DNA from: Clostridiales bacterium
GTDB lineage: Bacteria > Bacillota > Clostridia > Saccharofermentanales > Saccharofermentanaceae
Assembly (NCBI GenBank): GCA_017620475.1
Contig: JAFZQI010000014.1
Span: 1 to 64,000 of the forward strand
Reading direction: 5' to 3'
Length of the DNA: 64,000 bases
Position 1 is the stretch's first letter, and every line of letters begins with the position of its first letter. The notes beneath the pieces were generated by a model. It had not been told where the DNA came from. It saw only the letters and a list, made by a program, of their open reading frames with translations, and did no database searches. Below, piece by piece: positions 25,137 through 34,003 of the stretch. The position numbers and the translations under genes were made by a program.

Positions 25137-25664
25137 TTATCCTGCGTCTTTCCGGTAGATCAGCATCCCGTTGTTATAAGGATCATCCTCCGCACCGAAT
25201 TCCTCTTTGACAAACACATATCCGTTTTTTTCAAGCACCCGTACCGAGGCATCGTTTCCTTTCATGACACGGCCGTAGAGTGTCTTTACATGAAACTTCT
25301 TTACCACAAACTCCGTCATTGTACGGACCAGCTCGGTTGCATAGCCTTTCCCGCTATATGCCTGACTGATCACGTAGCCGATCTCGACCTGCGACGGATC
25401 GCCTTCAACCTCATTAATGCCGGTGTCCCCGATCAGTTCGCCGGTCATTTTGGATTCCACCGCCAGTACATACGGAAGGGTCTCCTGACGGGAACGATCC
25501 AGGAAGAACTGTACCGCATCTTTGGTTTCATCGATATCGGCATAGCTTTCATTGGGGATCCATCTTTTCACTTCATCTTCCAGATGGATCTCGTAAAGAC
25601 GCTCGGCGTCAACGGATACAAACTTTCTGATTTTCAGGTTTTCCGTTTCAAACAAATACTCCAT
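25137..25664 (-). CDS. GNAT acetyltransferase, RimJ/RimL type
   Basis: A 175-residue protein opening with METLxI-like FETENLKIRKFVSVDAERLY and carrying the acetyl-CoA motif VISQAYSGKGYATELVRTM. It is a ribosomal-protein-acetyltransferase-like GNAT, but the true target could be an antibiotic or metabolite. AAGGAG lies before the ATG at 25664. It appears to head the GNAT/P-loop run that extends down to 21703, although no clear promoter is seen in the short gap upstream. Confidence 0.87.
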   Translation of the reverse strand: MEYLFETENLKIRKFVSVDAERLYEIHLEDEVKRWIPNESYADIDETKDAVQFFLDRSRQETLPYVLAVESKMTGELIGDTGINEVEGDPSQVEIGYVISQAYSGKGYATELVRTMTEFVVKKFHVKTLYGRVMKGNDASVRVLEKNGYVFVKEEFGAEDDPYNNGMLIYRKDAG

Positions 25665-25695
25665 GCAAAGAGCTCCTTCATCCCACCCGAAGTTT

Positions 25696-26310
25696 TTACT
25701 TCAGATCATCCATATGCGGCAGGCTGTCTACCTTCTTGTTATCCGAGCTATTATACAGTTTTCCATCTTCGGAGTAGTACGTCTTATTCTTTTGACTGCA
25801 CTCTACCTCGAAGAAGACCTGATAGAAGATGACGCTTCCATCTTCCTGCGTAACGCCGATATAGTTTGCGTCTTTACGCACGGTTCCCGAAACATATTGG
25901 GTATGTATCTCTCCGATATTCTTACCCAGTTTCAGCGTAAATACGATCTTTTCAAAGGATACCGGAACCTCGTATTTCGACTCTTCCAGGCCCTTATACG
26001 GCACATCGCAGTCCGTCTCGACAACGAACGCCAGAATTGGTGCATTGGTGCCGTAAGCTCCACCCAGCGCATCGATGGGGATCCCGTTATAGTCGTCCGG
26101 TACATCGATTACACTATTCTCCGGATCGCCGTCCCAATGCCACGATGTCAGGGTTCCATGTGTCTCCTTCTTATCCAGTTTAAACTCGAAGTCTCCGGAC
26201 TTCTTGTAATCTCCGTCATAAAGCTTGCACGAGGCAAGGGCCGGCACCAATAAAGAGATCACAAGGACAAGTGCCAGTGCTTTTCCGATGGAATACGCGT
26301 TTTTCTTCAT
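25696..26310 (-). CDS. Lipoprotein of unknown function
   Basis: A 204-residue protein with a lipoprotein signal (residues 1-28, lipobox LASC, lipidated Cys28). The mature part is polar, beta-rich-looking and resembles nothing I recognise. GGAGG stands 7 nt before the ATG. It lies between a GNAT gene and a larger lipoprotein gene on the same strand. Confidence 0.8.
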   Translation of the reverse strand: MKKNAYSIGKALALVLVISLLVPALASCKLYDGDYKKSGDFEFKLDKKETHGTLTSWHWDGDPENSVIDVPDDYNGIPIDALGGAYGTNAPILAFVVETDCDVPYKGLEESKYEVPVSFEKIVFTLKLGKNIGEIHTQYVSGTVRKDANYIGVTQEDGSVIFYQVFFEVECSQKNKTYYSEDGKLYNSSDNKKVDSLPHMDDLK

Positions 26311-26382
26311 TTTCCCATCCTCCAGGGTTTCCCGGTGTCTTTTTAATGTCCGGTTTCTACTTCTTCATTCTACCACGAAACA

Positions 26383-27549
26383 TCAGGATGCTTCGTATTT
26401 TTCCCATTCCGTTCCGTCGATCGTCTTAAGTCCCGCAAGCTCCGGATCAAGGTTATCCGACGGATAGATCGCGATTGTAACAAATCCGTCCAGAGCCTCC
26501 GGAACCATATCATCCGGATCCGGATCAGAGCAGTCATCGGAAGGCCGGAAATAGTATACGTCGTCTTCAATGATCAATCCGTCATAGCTCCGGTCATGGC
26601 CCATCGTTGAGAACAGATCGAATTGGACAAATACCGGAAGAGACAGATAGAAATCATCATCGGTCAGATCCAGTTCCGCCATGTCAAGTCCCCAGTCTGA
26701 AGCCGCTTTCAGGAAAGCCTCATAATTCGGGAAAACATACTTCCCGGAACTTCCGGACGGAAGGTCGATGTATCCGCAGTGGATCGTCTTCATCGGAAGT
26801 GTGGATGCAGGATAGCCGCATGTTACAGCGTTTCCGCCGTTATCGTGAATATGGTAGAAAAGATCACTCCAGAGATACGCCACATCCGAAGCGTTCGTAT
26901 CGTTAATGGTGTACCTCATATCCCCTTCACTTGAACATAGGACTTTTTCTCCTTTCTCATTCCAAAAGAACAGCTCCTTCTGCCCGTAGTCACACATCAC
27001 CTGCTCACCCGTTTTTCCCGCATTCGGATCCACCTGTGACGCCTTCTTATATAGTTCCAGAAGATAATCCTCATCTAAGGAAACCGCCGCTTCCGTCTTG
27101 GAGATCAGCTTCACGTTTTCCAAAAGAATATCCTCGTAGGTCATTCCATTACCGGTAGCCGCCGGCGTCAGGGAAACCGAGAAAATATACATCCGGCCGT
27201 CACCCATCACTGCGTAGACTTCATTTTGGTATCCCCATGCATAATTGTTATATTCATAAGTGAAAAGCACCCGGTCCGGATCAAGATCAAGCACATCTTC
27301 ACCCGTCGCATCCGACCGGCTGCCTTTGCTGTTACTGTTCACGGGTTCCTGCCCGTCCGCCGGATCTCCCTGATAGGGCGGATACGAAGCCAGGGGATCA
27401 TCCTGCTCCTCTTCCGATTCTGATGTGGCCGCCTCGGATGTTTTCTTCACGGTTTTCTTCTTTTTCGTCTCCTCGGATCTCCGGCACCCGGCGAGTATTC
27501 CGCCGCAAATGGCGATAACGGTAATAAGACTGATCAAACGTCGATTCAT
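26383..27549 (-). CDS. Lipoprotein of unknown function
   Basis: A 388-residue protein with lipobox LAGC (Cys22) and a low-complexity Lys/Ser/Glu linker up to about residue 55, then a globular part of unknown type. The C-terminal half has many Asp residues (DCSDPDPDDM). No homology is recognised. It probably sits on the outer membrane face. There is no obvious terminator after the upstream MTAN-GNAT gene, so it could share that transcript. Confidence 0.8.
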   Translation of the reverse strand: MNRRLISLITVIAICGGILAGCRRSEETKKKKTVKKTSEAATSESEEEQDDPLASYPPYQGDPADGQEPVNSNSKGSRSDATGEDVLDLDPDRVLFTYEYNNYAWGYQNEVYAVMGDGRMYIFSVSLTPAATGNGMTYEDILLENVKLISKTEAAVSLDEDYLLELYKKASQVDPNAGKTGEQVMCDYGQKELFFWNEKGEKVLCSSEGDMRYTINDTNASDVAYLWSDLFYHIHDNGGNAVTCGYPASTLPMKTIHCGYIDLPSGSSGKYVFPNYEAFLKAASDWGLDMAELDLTDDDFYLSLPVFVQFDLFSTMGHDRSYDGLIIEDDVYYFRPSDDCSDPDPDDMVPEALDGFVTIAIYPSDNLDPELAGLKTIDGTEWEKYEAS

Positions 27550-27687
27550 AGATACTTCTCCTCGTTTCCCATAATCTTTTCAAAGATAAGACGAAAAAAG
27601 CCTCTTTTCCGTTGCATTTTCCCTATGGAGAAACAGCATGAACCGGAGCATGGGATCCTCGGATAAACGTGCCGAACCAAACGGGTC

Positions 27688-28854
27688 TCAGGAACCTTCG
27701 AGCCACTGATGCATACCGCATCCGAACTGCTCGCTCGGGCGCTCAACAAAGCCGAACTTTTTGTAGAATTCCTCTTTGCCTTTTGCCGCCATGAGACTGA
27801 CCATCATAAGGTATCCGGGGGCAAGCTTTTTTCGGATCTCCTCCATCAGGTATTCCATCACCCTCCGGCCGAGGCCCTGTCCCTGATACTCCGGCACGAC
27901 GATCACATCGGCAATATAGACCACATATCCGTGATCCCAAAGCGCCCTTCCCAGCGCGACCGGTTTTCCGTCTTTTCTAAGGCAATAAAGGATCGCCGTC
28001 CGCTTTAATCCGGCAGAAGCTTCCTCTAAGGGGAAGTCATGCCAGCCGACGACTTTCCGAAGGTTCATGTATTCCTCCGGCGTAATGGAGTTCGTCACTT
28101 CGAAGTCCGGCTCCGGTTTTGCCGTCTTTGTATCCGGCTCTTCCGCGATTACCTCTTCGGATCCGCCCTCCGAAAGTTCAAGAAGGAATGCTTTTGTGAG
28201 ATCTTTTACGATTCTTACCGCTTTCATCAGGTTTTCTTCGTAGGTGTCCGAACCGCTGTATTCCGCCGTATCCGTGATCGTCCGGATCGACAGGAACGGC
28301 ACTTGATTTACATAGCATACATGGGCCATGCTTCCGGTCTCCATGTCTACCGACAGCGGATGGAACCTCTCCATGATACTGTCTCTTCCCTCATCTTCGA
28401 TAAACACATCGCCCGTGACCATCCGTCCGAAGAAGATATTCCCCTCTAAAGTGGTTTTGGACGCCATACTCTTTGCCATCTTCAAAAGCCGCTCATCCGA
28501 TGCGATCCACTCCGACTTCATCCAGGGATGAAATCCGGTCAGTACGCCCGGCTGAATATCGTGGTATGTCACTTCCGTCGAGATCACGGTGTCAAAGATC
28601 TTCACTTTCGGATCCATGCCGCCGGCAACGCCCACATTGAGCACGGCATCGACCTTAAAAAGATCGATGAGAAGTTGTGTTGCAAGCGCCGCATTGACCT
28701 TGCAGGCACCGCAGTATAATGCCACGACTTCTTTTCCGCAAATTGTTCCTTCGCAAATTTTCAGCATCGCTTTTTCCAATGTACGGGTGATCTCCATCTC
28801 ACTTAAGATGGGTGTGATCTCGTCGATGTCTGCACTGATGATTCCAATCTTCAT
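27688..28854 (-). CDS. Methylthioadenosine/S-adenosylhomocysteine nucleosidase fused to a GNAT acetyltransferase
   Basis: A 388-residue fusion. Residues 1-235 match MTAN/purine nucleoside phosphorylase: NVGVAGGMD, VDMETGSMAHVC (ribose-binding Glu) and TITDTAEYSG (catalytic Asp). These cleave adenine from methylthioadenosine or S-adenosylhomocysteine. After an acidic linker, residues 260-388 form a GNAT domain (VIVVPEYQGQGLGRRVMEYL). The ATG at 28854 has AAGGA 9 nt upstream; earlier in-frame starts lack a site. It follows the P-loop/HAD fusion gene by 35 nt. Joint function is unknown. Confidence 0.88.
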   Translation of the reverse strand: MKIGIISADIDEITPILSEMEITRTLEKAMLKICEGTICGKEVVALYCGACKVNAALATQLLIDLFKVDAVLNVGVAGGMDPKVKIFDTVISTEVTYHDIQPGVLTGFHPWMKSEWIASDERLLKMAKSMASKTTLEGNIFFGRMVTGDVFIEDEGRDSIMERFHPLSVDMETGSMAHVCYVNQVPFLSIRTITDTAEYSGSDTYEENLMKAVRIVKDLTKAFLLELSEGGSEEVIAEEPDTKTAKPEPDFEVTNSITPEEYMNLRKVVGWHDFPLEEASAGLKRTAILYCLRKDGKPVALGRALWDHGYVVYIADVIVVPEYQGQGLGRRVMEYLMEEIRKKLAPGYLMMVSLMAAKGKEEFYKKFGFVERPSEQFGCGMHQWLEGS

Positions 28855-28889
28855 ATCCATTCTTCCTTTCATCCTGTTTTCCGGGATTA

Positions 28890-30347
28890 TTACGCCTTTT
28901 CTTCCAGCCATTTCGCAACGCCGTCTTCGTCATTGGAAGAGGTCACGTGATTGGCGATACTTCTCACTTCCGGGATCGCATTACTTACCGCTACTCCCAT
29001 ACCGCACAGTGTCAGCATATCGACGTCATTTATATCGTCGCCGAATGCCACCATCTCGTGAAGGGAGATGCCGCTTTCTTTTGACAGGGCTTCGATGGCC
29101 TGTTTCTTCCCACCGTCTTTCGGAAGGAAAGCATACATATTCTCGCCGCGGTAACGGATAAGTTTCGCCCCGGTTTTCGAAGCGATCTTTACCGCCGTTT
29201 CCTCGTCATCCAGATACGCGGCGATCTTGTTGGCCCGGCAGGTCAGCGGCTCCGAATAGTCACAGTATACGGCTTTATGAAGTCTTTCCGATTCGGCGAT
29301 GTGCTCGCTGTTCCAGTACACCGTTTTCCCGGAGGCCACGGTGATTTCGGCATCCTTTTCATAAAAAAGGATCCCTGAAACGATCGCATTTGTCTCTTCT
29401 TCTGAAAAAGAACTGCTGTAGATACAGTTGTCTCCACGCCCGTTCATCGCTTCTTCACTTCTGTTTTCCCCTGCGTGGATCAGCGTACCGTCAGTCGTGA
29501 TCTCATAGTCCGGCGCAAGGATCCGGATATACTTTTCCGCACCGATCCAGTATCTGGCCGTGGCAATTGCCAGTTTTGTCCCTTTTTCCCGGAGTTTCCC
29601 AAGCACATCCAGAGTATGTTCCGAGATCGTCCCGTCGGAACGAAGAAGCGTGTGATCGAGATCCGTAAGGATCATTTTCGGAGAACGAAGTTTAAACGCG
29701 ATCTCCGCAAGTTCCACCGTCTCTTCCTGGGTGCGTTCCTCATCACGAAGCAGCACTTTGAAGCCGCTGTACCGGAGATGCTCGTAGTTCTCCCTGGAGT
29801 TGATCATCCGCAGGGTCGCCCGATAATTCGCTATCGCCGCCTCGGGATCCGGCTCTTCCAGAAGGAGCCGGTAGATCATCTGTTTCTCCGGATCCGGCCG
29901 GTCGAAGAACCGCTTCTCGGAGATCTCCGGATCCGCCAGCATGATCAGTACATGGTCATCGTCGGTGAATTCCTTTAGCGTCTCCACATAAATGTTCGTA
30001 TCCACAAAGATCAGTTTTCCCCGGGCCTCCGGTTTTACAAGAAGTTCCGGAATCATCTGAAGTTCCAGTTTCTCACACTCCGTCTTCGCCCCCCAGATCC
30101 AGGCGGTATACTCCTCAGGAGTCCGCCTTACAAACTGATGCCAGTCCTGAAGGTCACGTGTATACGTCAGATTCGGGTATTCTTCCTTATCCAGTTCCGG
30201 GAGTTTCGCATCGTGATAATTCTCTTCCAGCGCGATCCCGTTATGTTTCTTCGCCAGATTCTTCACGACCGTGGATTTCCCGGCATACGCCGATCCGGTC
30301 ACAAAGTATACCCGGCTCCAATCGATATTCTTTATATCATTCATCAT
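28890..30347 (-). CDS. P-loop kinase-like domain fused to a Cof-type HAD phosphatase
   Basis: A 485-residue fusion. The N-terminal half has Walker A GSAYAGKST (18-26) like small-molecule kinases. The C-terminal half is a HAD-IIB (Cof) phosphatase: DLDHTLL (229-235), a Lys in the middle, and GDDINDVDML near 440. One chain could thus both add and remove phosphate, or act on a phosphorylated intermediate. The substrate is unknown. Its start overlaps the stop of the EamA transporter gene (ATGA), showing tight coupling. Confidence 0.87.
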   Translation of the reverse strand: MMNDIKNIDWSRVYFVTGSAYAGKSTVVKNLAKKHNGIALEENYHDAKLPELDKEEYPNLTYTRDLQDWHQFVRRTPEEYTAWIWGAKTECEKLELQMIPELLVKPEARGKLIFVDTNIYVETLKEFTDDDHVLIMLADPEISEKRFFDRPDPEKQMIYRLLLEEPDPEAAIANYRATLRMINSRENYEHLRYSGFKVLLRDEERTQEETVELAEIAFKLRSPKMILTDLDHTLLRSDGTISEHTLDVLGKLREKGTKLAIATARYWIGAEKYIRILAPDYEITTDGTLIHAGENRSEEAMNGRGDNCIYSSSFSEEETNAIVSGILFYEKDAEITVASGKTVYWNSEHIAESERLHKAVYCDYSEPLTCRANKIAAYLDDEETAVKIASKTGAKLIRYRGENMYAFLPKDGGKKQAIEALSKESGISLHEMVAFGDDINDVDMLTLCGMGVAVSNAIPEVRSIANHVTSSNDEDGVAKWLEEKA

Positions 30348-31264
30348 GTCCCTTCTTCTCCCTTGTTCACCGTGGACTTCTTTCCCGACGAAGTATTACT
30401 CAGTACGATTCCCAGAAGCACCATCACGATACCAGCCGCCACGCCTGCGCTCATCGATTCCGAGAACCACAGGATCCCGTTGACCGTGGCGACCACCGGT
30501 TCGATCGATGCTATGATCGCCGCCTGTCCGTTCTCCACATTCTTCAGTCCGAGTGTATAGACCAGATACGGGATCACCGTGGAAATCAGCACAAAGGCCG
30601 CCGCCAGAAGGATATCTTTTCCCGATCCGGTTGCCGCATTCCACACCTGATCCGGCTTCGCGAAAAGCACTGTGCCGAAAGTGGCAAACAAAAACGTGTA
30701 GAAACTGATCGTAGAAGATTCGTATCCCCTCTCCAGCGCATATCTTCCGAAGATGGAATAGAGTGCGTACCCCAGACCTGCCCCCAGTCCGATGAAGATC
30801 TTTGCAGCAGTAAGCTTTTCTGATCCGCCCAGAACGCCCGTCACGAAAACGAGGCCGAGGAATGAAACGCCGAGGGCAAGTGCTTTTCGAGTGGTGATCT
30901 TCTCTTTGAAACAGAAGGCGGAGATCACCATGACGAATGCCGGCGCCGTATAAAGAAGGATCGCCGCGACGGACAGCGAAGTGATCGTGATCTCCTTGAA
31001 GTAACAGAGATTGAAGAACACGATGGAAAGAAGACCAGTCCCGAGAAAACACCAGATGTCCTTAAGGCGTATCTTAAAGAGTTTTCTGTCGCGGACCAGA
31101 AGGAATACAGCCATAAAGGCCGTGGTCAGCACCGCCCGGAGAAAAACGATGTCCCAGGAGGACAATCCGTTGTCGTTCAGGGGACGCACAAACAGACCCA
31201 TGCACCCCCAAAGGATGCCGGCCAGAAGGATCAGAAGTTTACTGCCGAAAGATTTTCTGTTCAT
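30344..31264 (-). CDS. EamA-family (DMT) transporter
   Basis: A 306-residue membrane protein with about ten hydrophobic segments in two five-helix repeats, typical of drug/metabolite transporters that export amino acids or related compounds. The start overlaps the stop of the carbon-nitrogen hydrolase gene and its stop overlaps the next start, so hydrolase, exporter and kinase/phosphatase are translationally coupled. The cargo is unknown. Confidence 0.9.
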   Translation of the reverse strand: MNRKSFGSKLLILLAGILWGCMGLFVRPLNDNGLSSWDIVFLRAVLTTAFMAVFLLVRDRKLFKIRLKDIWCFLGTGLLSIVFFNLCYFKEITITSLSVAAILLYTAPAFVMVISAFCFKEKITTRKALALGVSFLGLVFVTGVLGGSEKLTAAKIFIGLGAGLGYALYSIFGRYALERGYESSTISFYTFLFATFGTVLFAKPDQVWNAATGSGKDILLAAAFVLISTVIPYLVYTLGLKNVENGQAAIIASIEPVVATVNGILWFSESMSAGVAAGIVMVLLGIVLSNTSSGKKSTVNKGEEGT

Positions 31265-32097
31265 AGAATCGGTCCGTAGGTTTCTTTTCTTCTGTATTTG
31301 CTGCCCATTACGTCGCGCTCTCTATGCGCACGGAGCCTGTCCAAATCAAGAGAAGCCACATAGACCCCCTCTTCTCCCGGAGCTTCGAATGCGCACATAT
31401 CCCGTACGCCGGGTTCATCCGGAAGCCACGGCACGCCATCGAAAAGCACAGAATGACCGTTGCAGTCCGGCTGGCCTTCTGCATAGTTGCAGGTCGCTAC
31501 CGCCACCATATTCTCGTAGGCGCGTGTACGAAGGGCCGCCAAACGGTTGATCTCCAGCGGACAGGCGTTGGGCTGAAGGATCAGTTCCGCGCCCTTGAGC
31601 ATGAGGAGCCGCGCGCTTTCCGGGAATTCTCTGTCGAAGCAGATCATGGAGCCGAACTTGACGCTGCCGCGCCCGAAATCAAGATCCGCCACATAGAAAT
31701 CCTTTCCGGGAGCGAGCATGATCTCATCGGCAAAGGCACAGATATGCACCTTACTGTAGTGCAGGATCTCTTCCCCGTTTCTGTCGAAGAAAACGACAGA
31801 GTTGAGGGGTTTCTCTTCCTTCAGATCTTTCTCCAGAAATGTGATCCCGATAGCCATCTGAATTTCCCCTGCCAGATCCCGGAACGCCTGAACAAAACGG
31901 CTGTCTTTCTCAATCGCCAGGGCCATAAGTGCCTCTGCATCCTGTGGGATCGCATATCCGTCATTCCACATCTCCGGGAATAACGCAACATCCGCGCCCA
32001 TCTCCTTGGCCTTTCTGCAGGAGGCCAAACCATTTTCCAGATTCTCCTCCTGTGTTTTTCCGGGTATCAGCTGTAAAAATGCGATTCTTATTTCCAT
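31261..32097 (-). CDS. Carbon-nitrogen hydrolase (nitrilase superfamily)
   Basis: A 278-residue enzyme with the Glu-Lys-Cys triad: Glu in FPEMW, Lys in YSKVHIC and Cys in MICFDREFPE. This superfamily cleaves non-peptide C-N bonds (amidases, carbamoylases, omega-amidase, N-carbamylputrescine amidohydrolase). The specific substrate cannot be told. AAGGAG precedes the ATG at 32097. It is the probable first gene of the coupled hydrolase-EamA-P-loop/HAD-MTAN/GNAT operon. A second, only distantly similar nitrilase-family gene is at 41845-42669. Confidence 0.9.
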   Translation of the reverse strand: MEIRIAFLQLIPGKTQEENLENGLASCRKAKEMGADVALFPEMWNDGYAIPQDAEALMALAIEKDSRFVQAFRDLAGEIQMAIGITFLEKDLKEEKPLNSVVFFDRNGEEILHYSKVHICAFADEIMLAPGKDFYVADLDFGRGSVKFGSMICFDREFPESARLLMLKGAELILQPNACPLEINRLAALRTRAYENMVAVATCNYAEGQPDCNGHSVLFDGVPWLPDEPGVRDMCAFEAPGEEGVYVASLDLDRLRAHRERDVMGSKYRRKETYGPIL

Positions 32098-32172
32098 GTA
32101 TTCTCCTTCACCCGATGGCGCGGCCGCCGGTGCTTTTCTTTACTTGCCCGTTTCCAGCTTGCTGTTCGGATG

Positions 32173-32640
32173 TCAAAGCTTCATCTGCATGAAGTTGCCA
32201 TTGGGGGCAAATCCGAAATCCCTATATAGAAGCACGCCCATATCCGAAGCCGTGATATGGATGACTCCGCATCCGTAGTTTCTTGCTTCTTCCACGACCC
32301 GCGACAGAAGCTCTTTCGCGATCCCCATCCTGCGGTAATCGGGATCCGTGAACATACTCGACAGAAGACCTATCCGGCCTTTGGGGCTGCTGAAATACGG
32401 CGGCTTCTCCACAAAGGACATGCCGCTGGTCCCCACGATCTTCTCCCCGTCCATGGCGAGCCAGGAGACAAACGTCCCGTCTGCCATATGTCTTTTATAG
32501 TAATCGATCAGTTCCGGCAGAAGATCAATGTCCTCAGTGGTCCTTCCCTCTGCCTCGGCTTCTTCCTTAAGATGGCGGATACGGATACCGGCCACCTCAT
32601 CGATCTGGTCCATCGTCATTTTCTGATATGTGATCTGCAT
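32173..32640 (-). CDS. GNAT acetyltransferase
   Basis: A 155-residue GNAT protein (MFTDPDYRRMGIAKELLSRV is the acetyl-CoA motif; the end is LYRDFGFAPNGNFMQMKL). The ATG at 32640 has GAGGAG upstream and is the clear start, although the frame stays open for about 50 codons before it, as far as the GH32 stop. It is followed after 75 nt by the nitrilase gene. Substrate unknown. Confidence 0.86.
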   Translation of the reverse strand: MQITYQKMTMDQIDEVAGIRIRHLKEEAEAEGRTTEDIDLLPELIDYYKRHMADGTFVSWLAMDGEKIVGTSGMSFVEKPPYFSSPKGRIGLLSSMFTDPDYRRMGIAKELLSRVVEEARNYGCGVIHITASDMGVLLYRDFGFAPNGNFMQMKL

Positions 32641-32793
32641 GTCCTGCTCCTCGTTTCTCTCTATACTTTCGCTATTCTTTCTCTTTCCGTCAGGCCATCT
32701 CTGCTTCATCCTGCTGCTTCTTTTATTCACCCACACCCTGCGGTAAACGTCAATGTCCGCGTGGTATACTTTCAGGACAAAACGGTCTTTCCA

Positions 32794-33987
32794 TCATCTG
32801 TAAGATGTTGCCGCCCAAAGGCCGTCCTTACGGATCACTTCACGGACACATCCATCCAGAAGGATCTCTTCCTCTTTTTCTTTTCGAAGAATCATTCCGG
32901 GATCCTTACCGTCTGTCCCGGCCGTTTCAGGCGACGGATAGAATTCATGGTGCAGCCTCCATCCGTTTTCCGTTTTGCAAAGCGTCAGCTTCCGCGGAAA
33001 ACTCAATATCCCCCGGAAACCCTCGTTCTCTGTCGGTGTCTTCCTCGCGCCTTCCGAGAAGTCCCCCAGCCACGCAATCAGGATCGTTTCTTTCACATTC
33101 GCAAAAACCGTGCCCGCATAGAAATCCGGCCCGTGATCCACGAGCAGCACTTCTTTTTGCTCATCGCCTGCCCGAAAAGCACTTCCGTCGAATTTTCCTA
33201 CGAAGTATTGCATCACGCGGTGGTGAGGTGCCACGGGAACGGTATTTTCCGATGGATCATCGCACTTTAGAAACTTCGGAAACTCCGATTCCGGCACATC
33301 CATACTGAGCATCAGGACATAAGGCGGATCTTCCCTGTCCAAACACGCGCATCCGGCTTCGTTTTCCACCTCGGCCCGGAACATGCACGGACACTCGATC
33401 ATGCCCTGGAGCGCATAGGAAGGAAGCAAAAACTCTCCGGTCCTTTTCCAGTGGAGCAGGTCGAAGGAGTGGTAAAACTCCACCACATTCTCCCGGGTAA
33501 GGCACAAAGAATACCCGCCGAGGAACGGATTTTTAAACACCTGGGGATCTCTTGCCGGCGTGTGGTCTGCTCCCGGAATGATCGGATTTCCTTCATACTT
33601 ATGGAAGGTCATCCCATCCGTGCTCCAGGCAAGGCACTGCATCTCCCGCATCGTCTTCATGTTGTGAGAGGTATAAAAGAGCAGCAGCGCCGGTTCCTCC
33701 TTCGATCCAAAGCCGGATACATTCTCTTCATCCACGAATGCCGAGCCCGAATAGATCACGCCCTGCTCATCCGGGAAAAGCGCAATCGGAAGTTCCTCCC
33801 AGGAAAGAAGATCCACGGACTTTGCATGTCCCCAGTGCATCGTATTCCACACCAGAGAATCCGGATCGTGCTGGAAGAAAATATGGTATTCGCCCCGGAA
33901 GAATACCGGACCGTTGGGATCGTTCATCCAGCCCTTCTTCGGGGTGAAGTGGTACCTGGGGCGAAGTGTTGTTTTCTGTTCTTCCAT
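32794..33987 (-). CDS. Glycoside hydrolase family 32, beta-fructosidase/sucrose-6-phosphate hydrolase
   Basis: A 397-residue enzyme with all three GH32 catalytic carboxylates: Asp23 in WMNDPNG, Asp147 in the RDP motif and Glu198 in MIECPC. It should hydrolyse beta-fructosides (sucrose, sucrose phosphate or fructans). There is no signal peptide, so it acts in the cytoplasm. The C-terminal beta-sandwich is much shorter than usual, but the final strands (ILLDG, then DGLWAATS) are recognisable, so the gene ends naturally. The ATG at 33987 has GGAG upstream. It starts 16 nt after the GH127 gene, so they form one operon. Confidence 0.92.
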   Translation of the reverse strand: MEEQKTTLRPRYHFTPKKGWMNDPNGPVFFRGEYHIFFQHDPDSLVWNTMHWGHAKSVDLLSWEELPIALFPDEQGVIYSGSAFVDEENVSGFGSKEEPALLLFYTSHNMKTMREMQCLAWSTDGMTFHKYEGNPIIPGADHTPARDPQVFKNPFLGGYSLCLTRENVVEFYHSFDLLHWKRTGEFLLPSYALQGMIECPCMFRAEVENEAGCACLDREDPPYVLMLSMDVPESEFPKFLKCDDPSENTVPVAPHHRVMQYFVGKFDGSAFRAGDEQKEVLLVDHGPDFYAGTVFANVKETILIAWLGDFSEGARKTPTENEGFRGILSFPRKLTLCKTENGWRLHHEFYPSPETAGTDGKDPGMILRKEKEEEILLDGCVREVIRKDGLWAATSYR

Positions 33988-34003
33988 GCTCTCTCCCATG
34001 TCT

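Noticed and set aside
32641-32796. Open frame joining the GH32 stop codon to the downstream GNAT gene, suggesting readthrough or a broken fusion
   Set aside because: The GH32 C-terminal strands end naturally at the TGA, the intervening 51 codons resemble no GH32 or GNAT sequence, and the GNAT gene has its own strong ribosome site.
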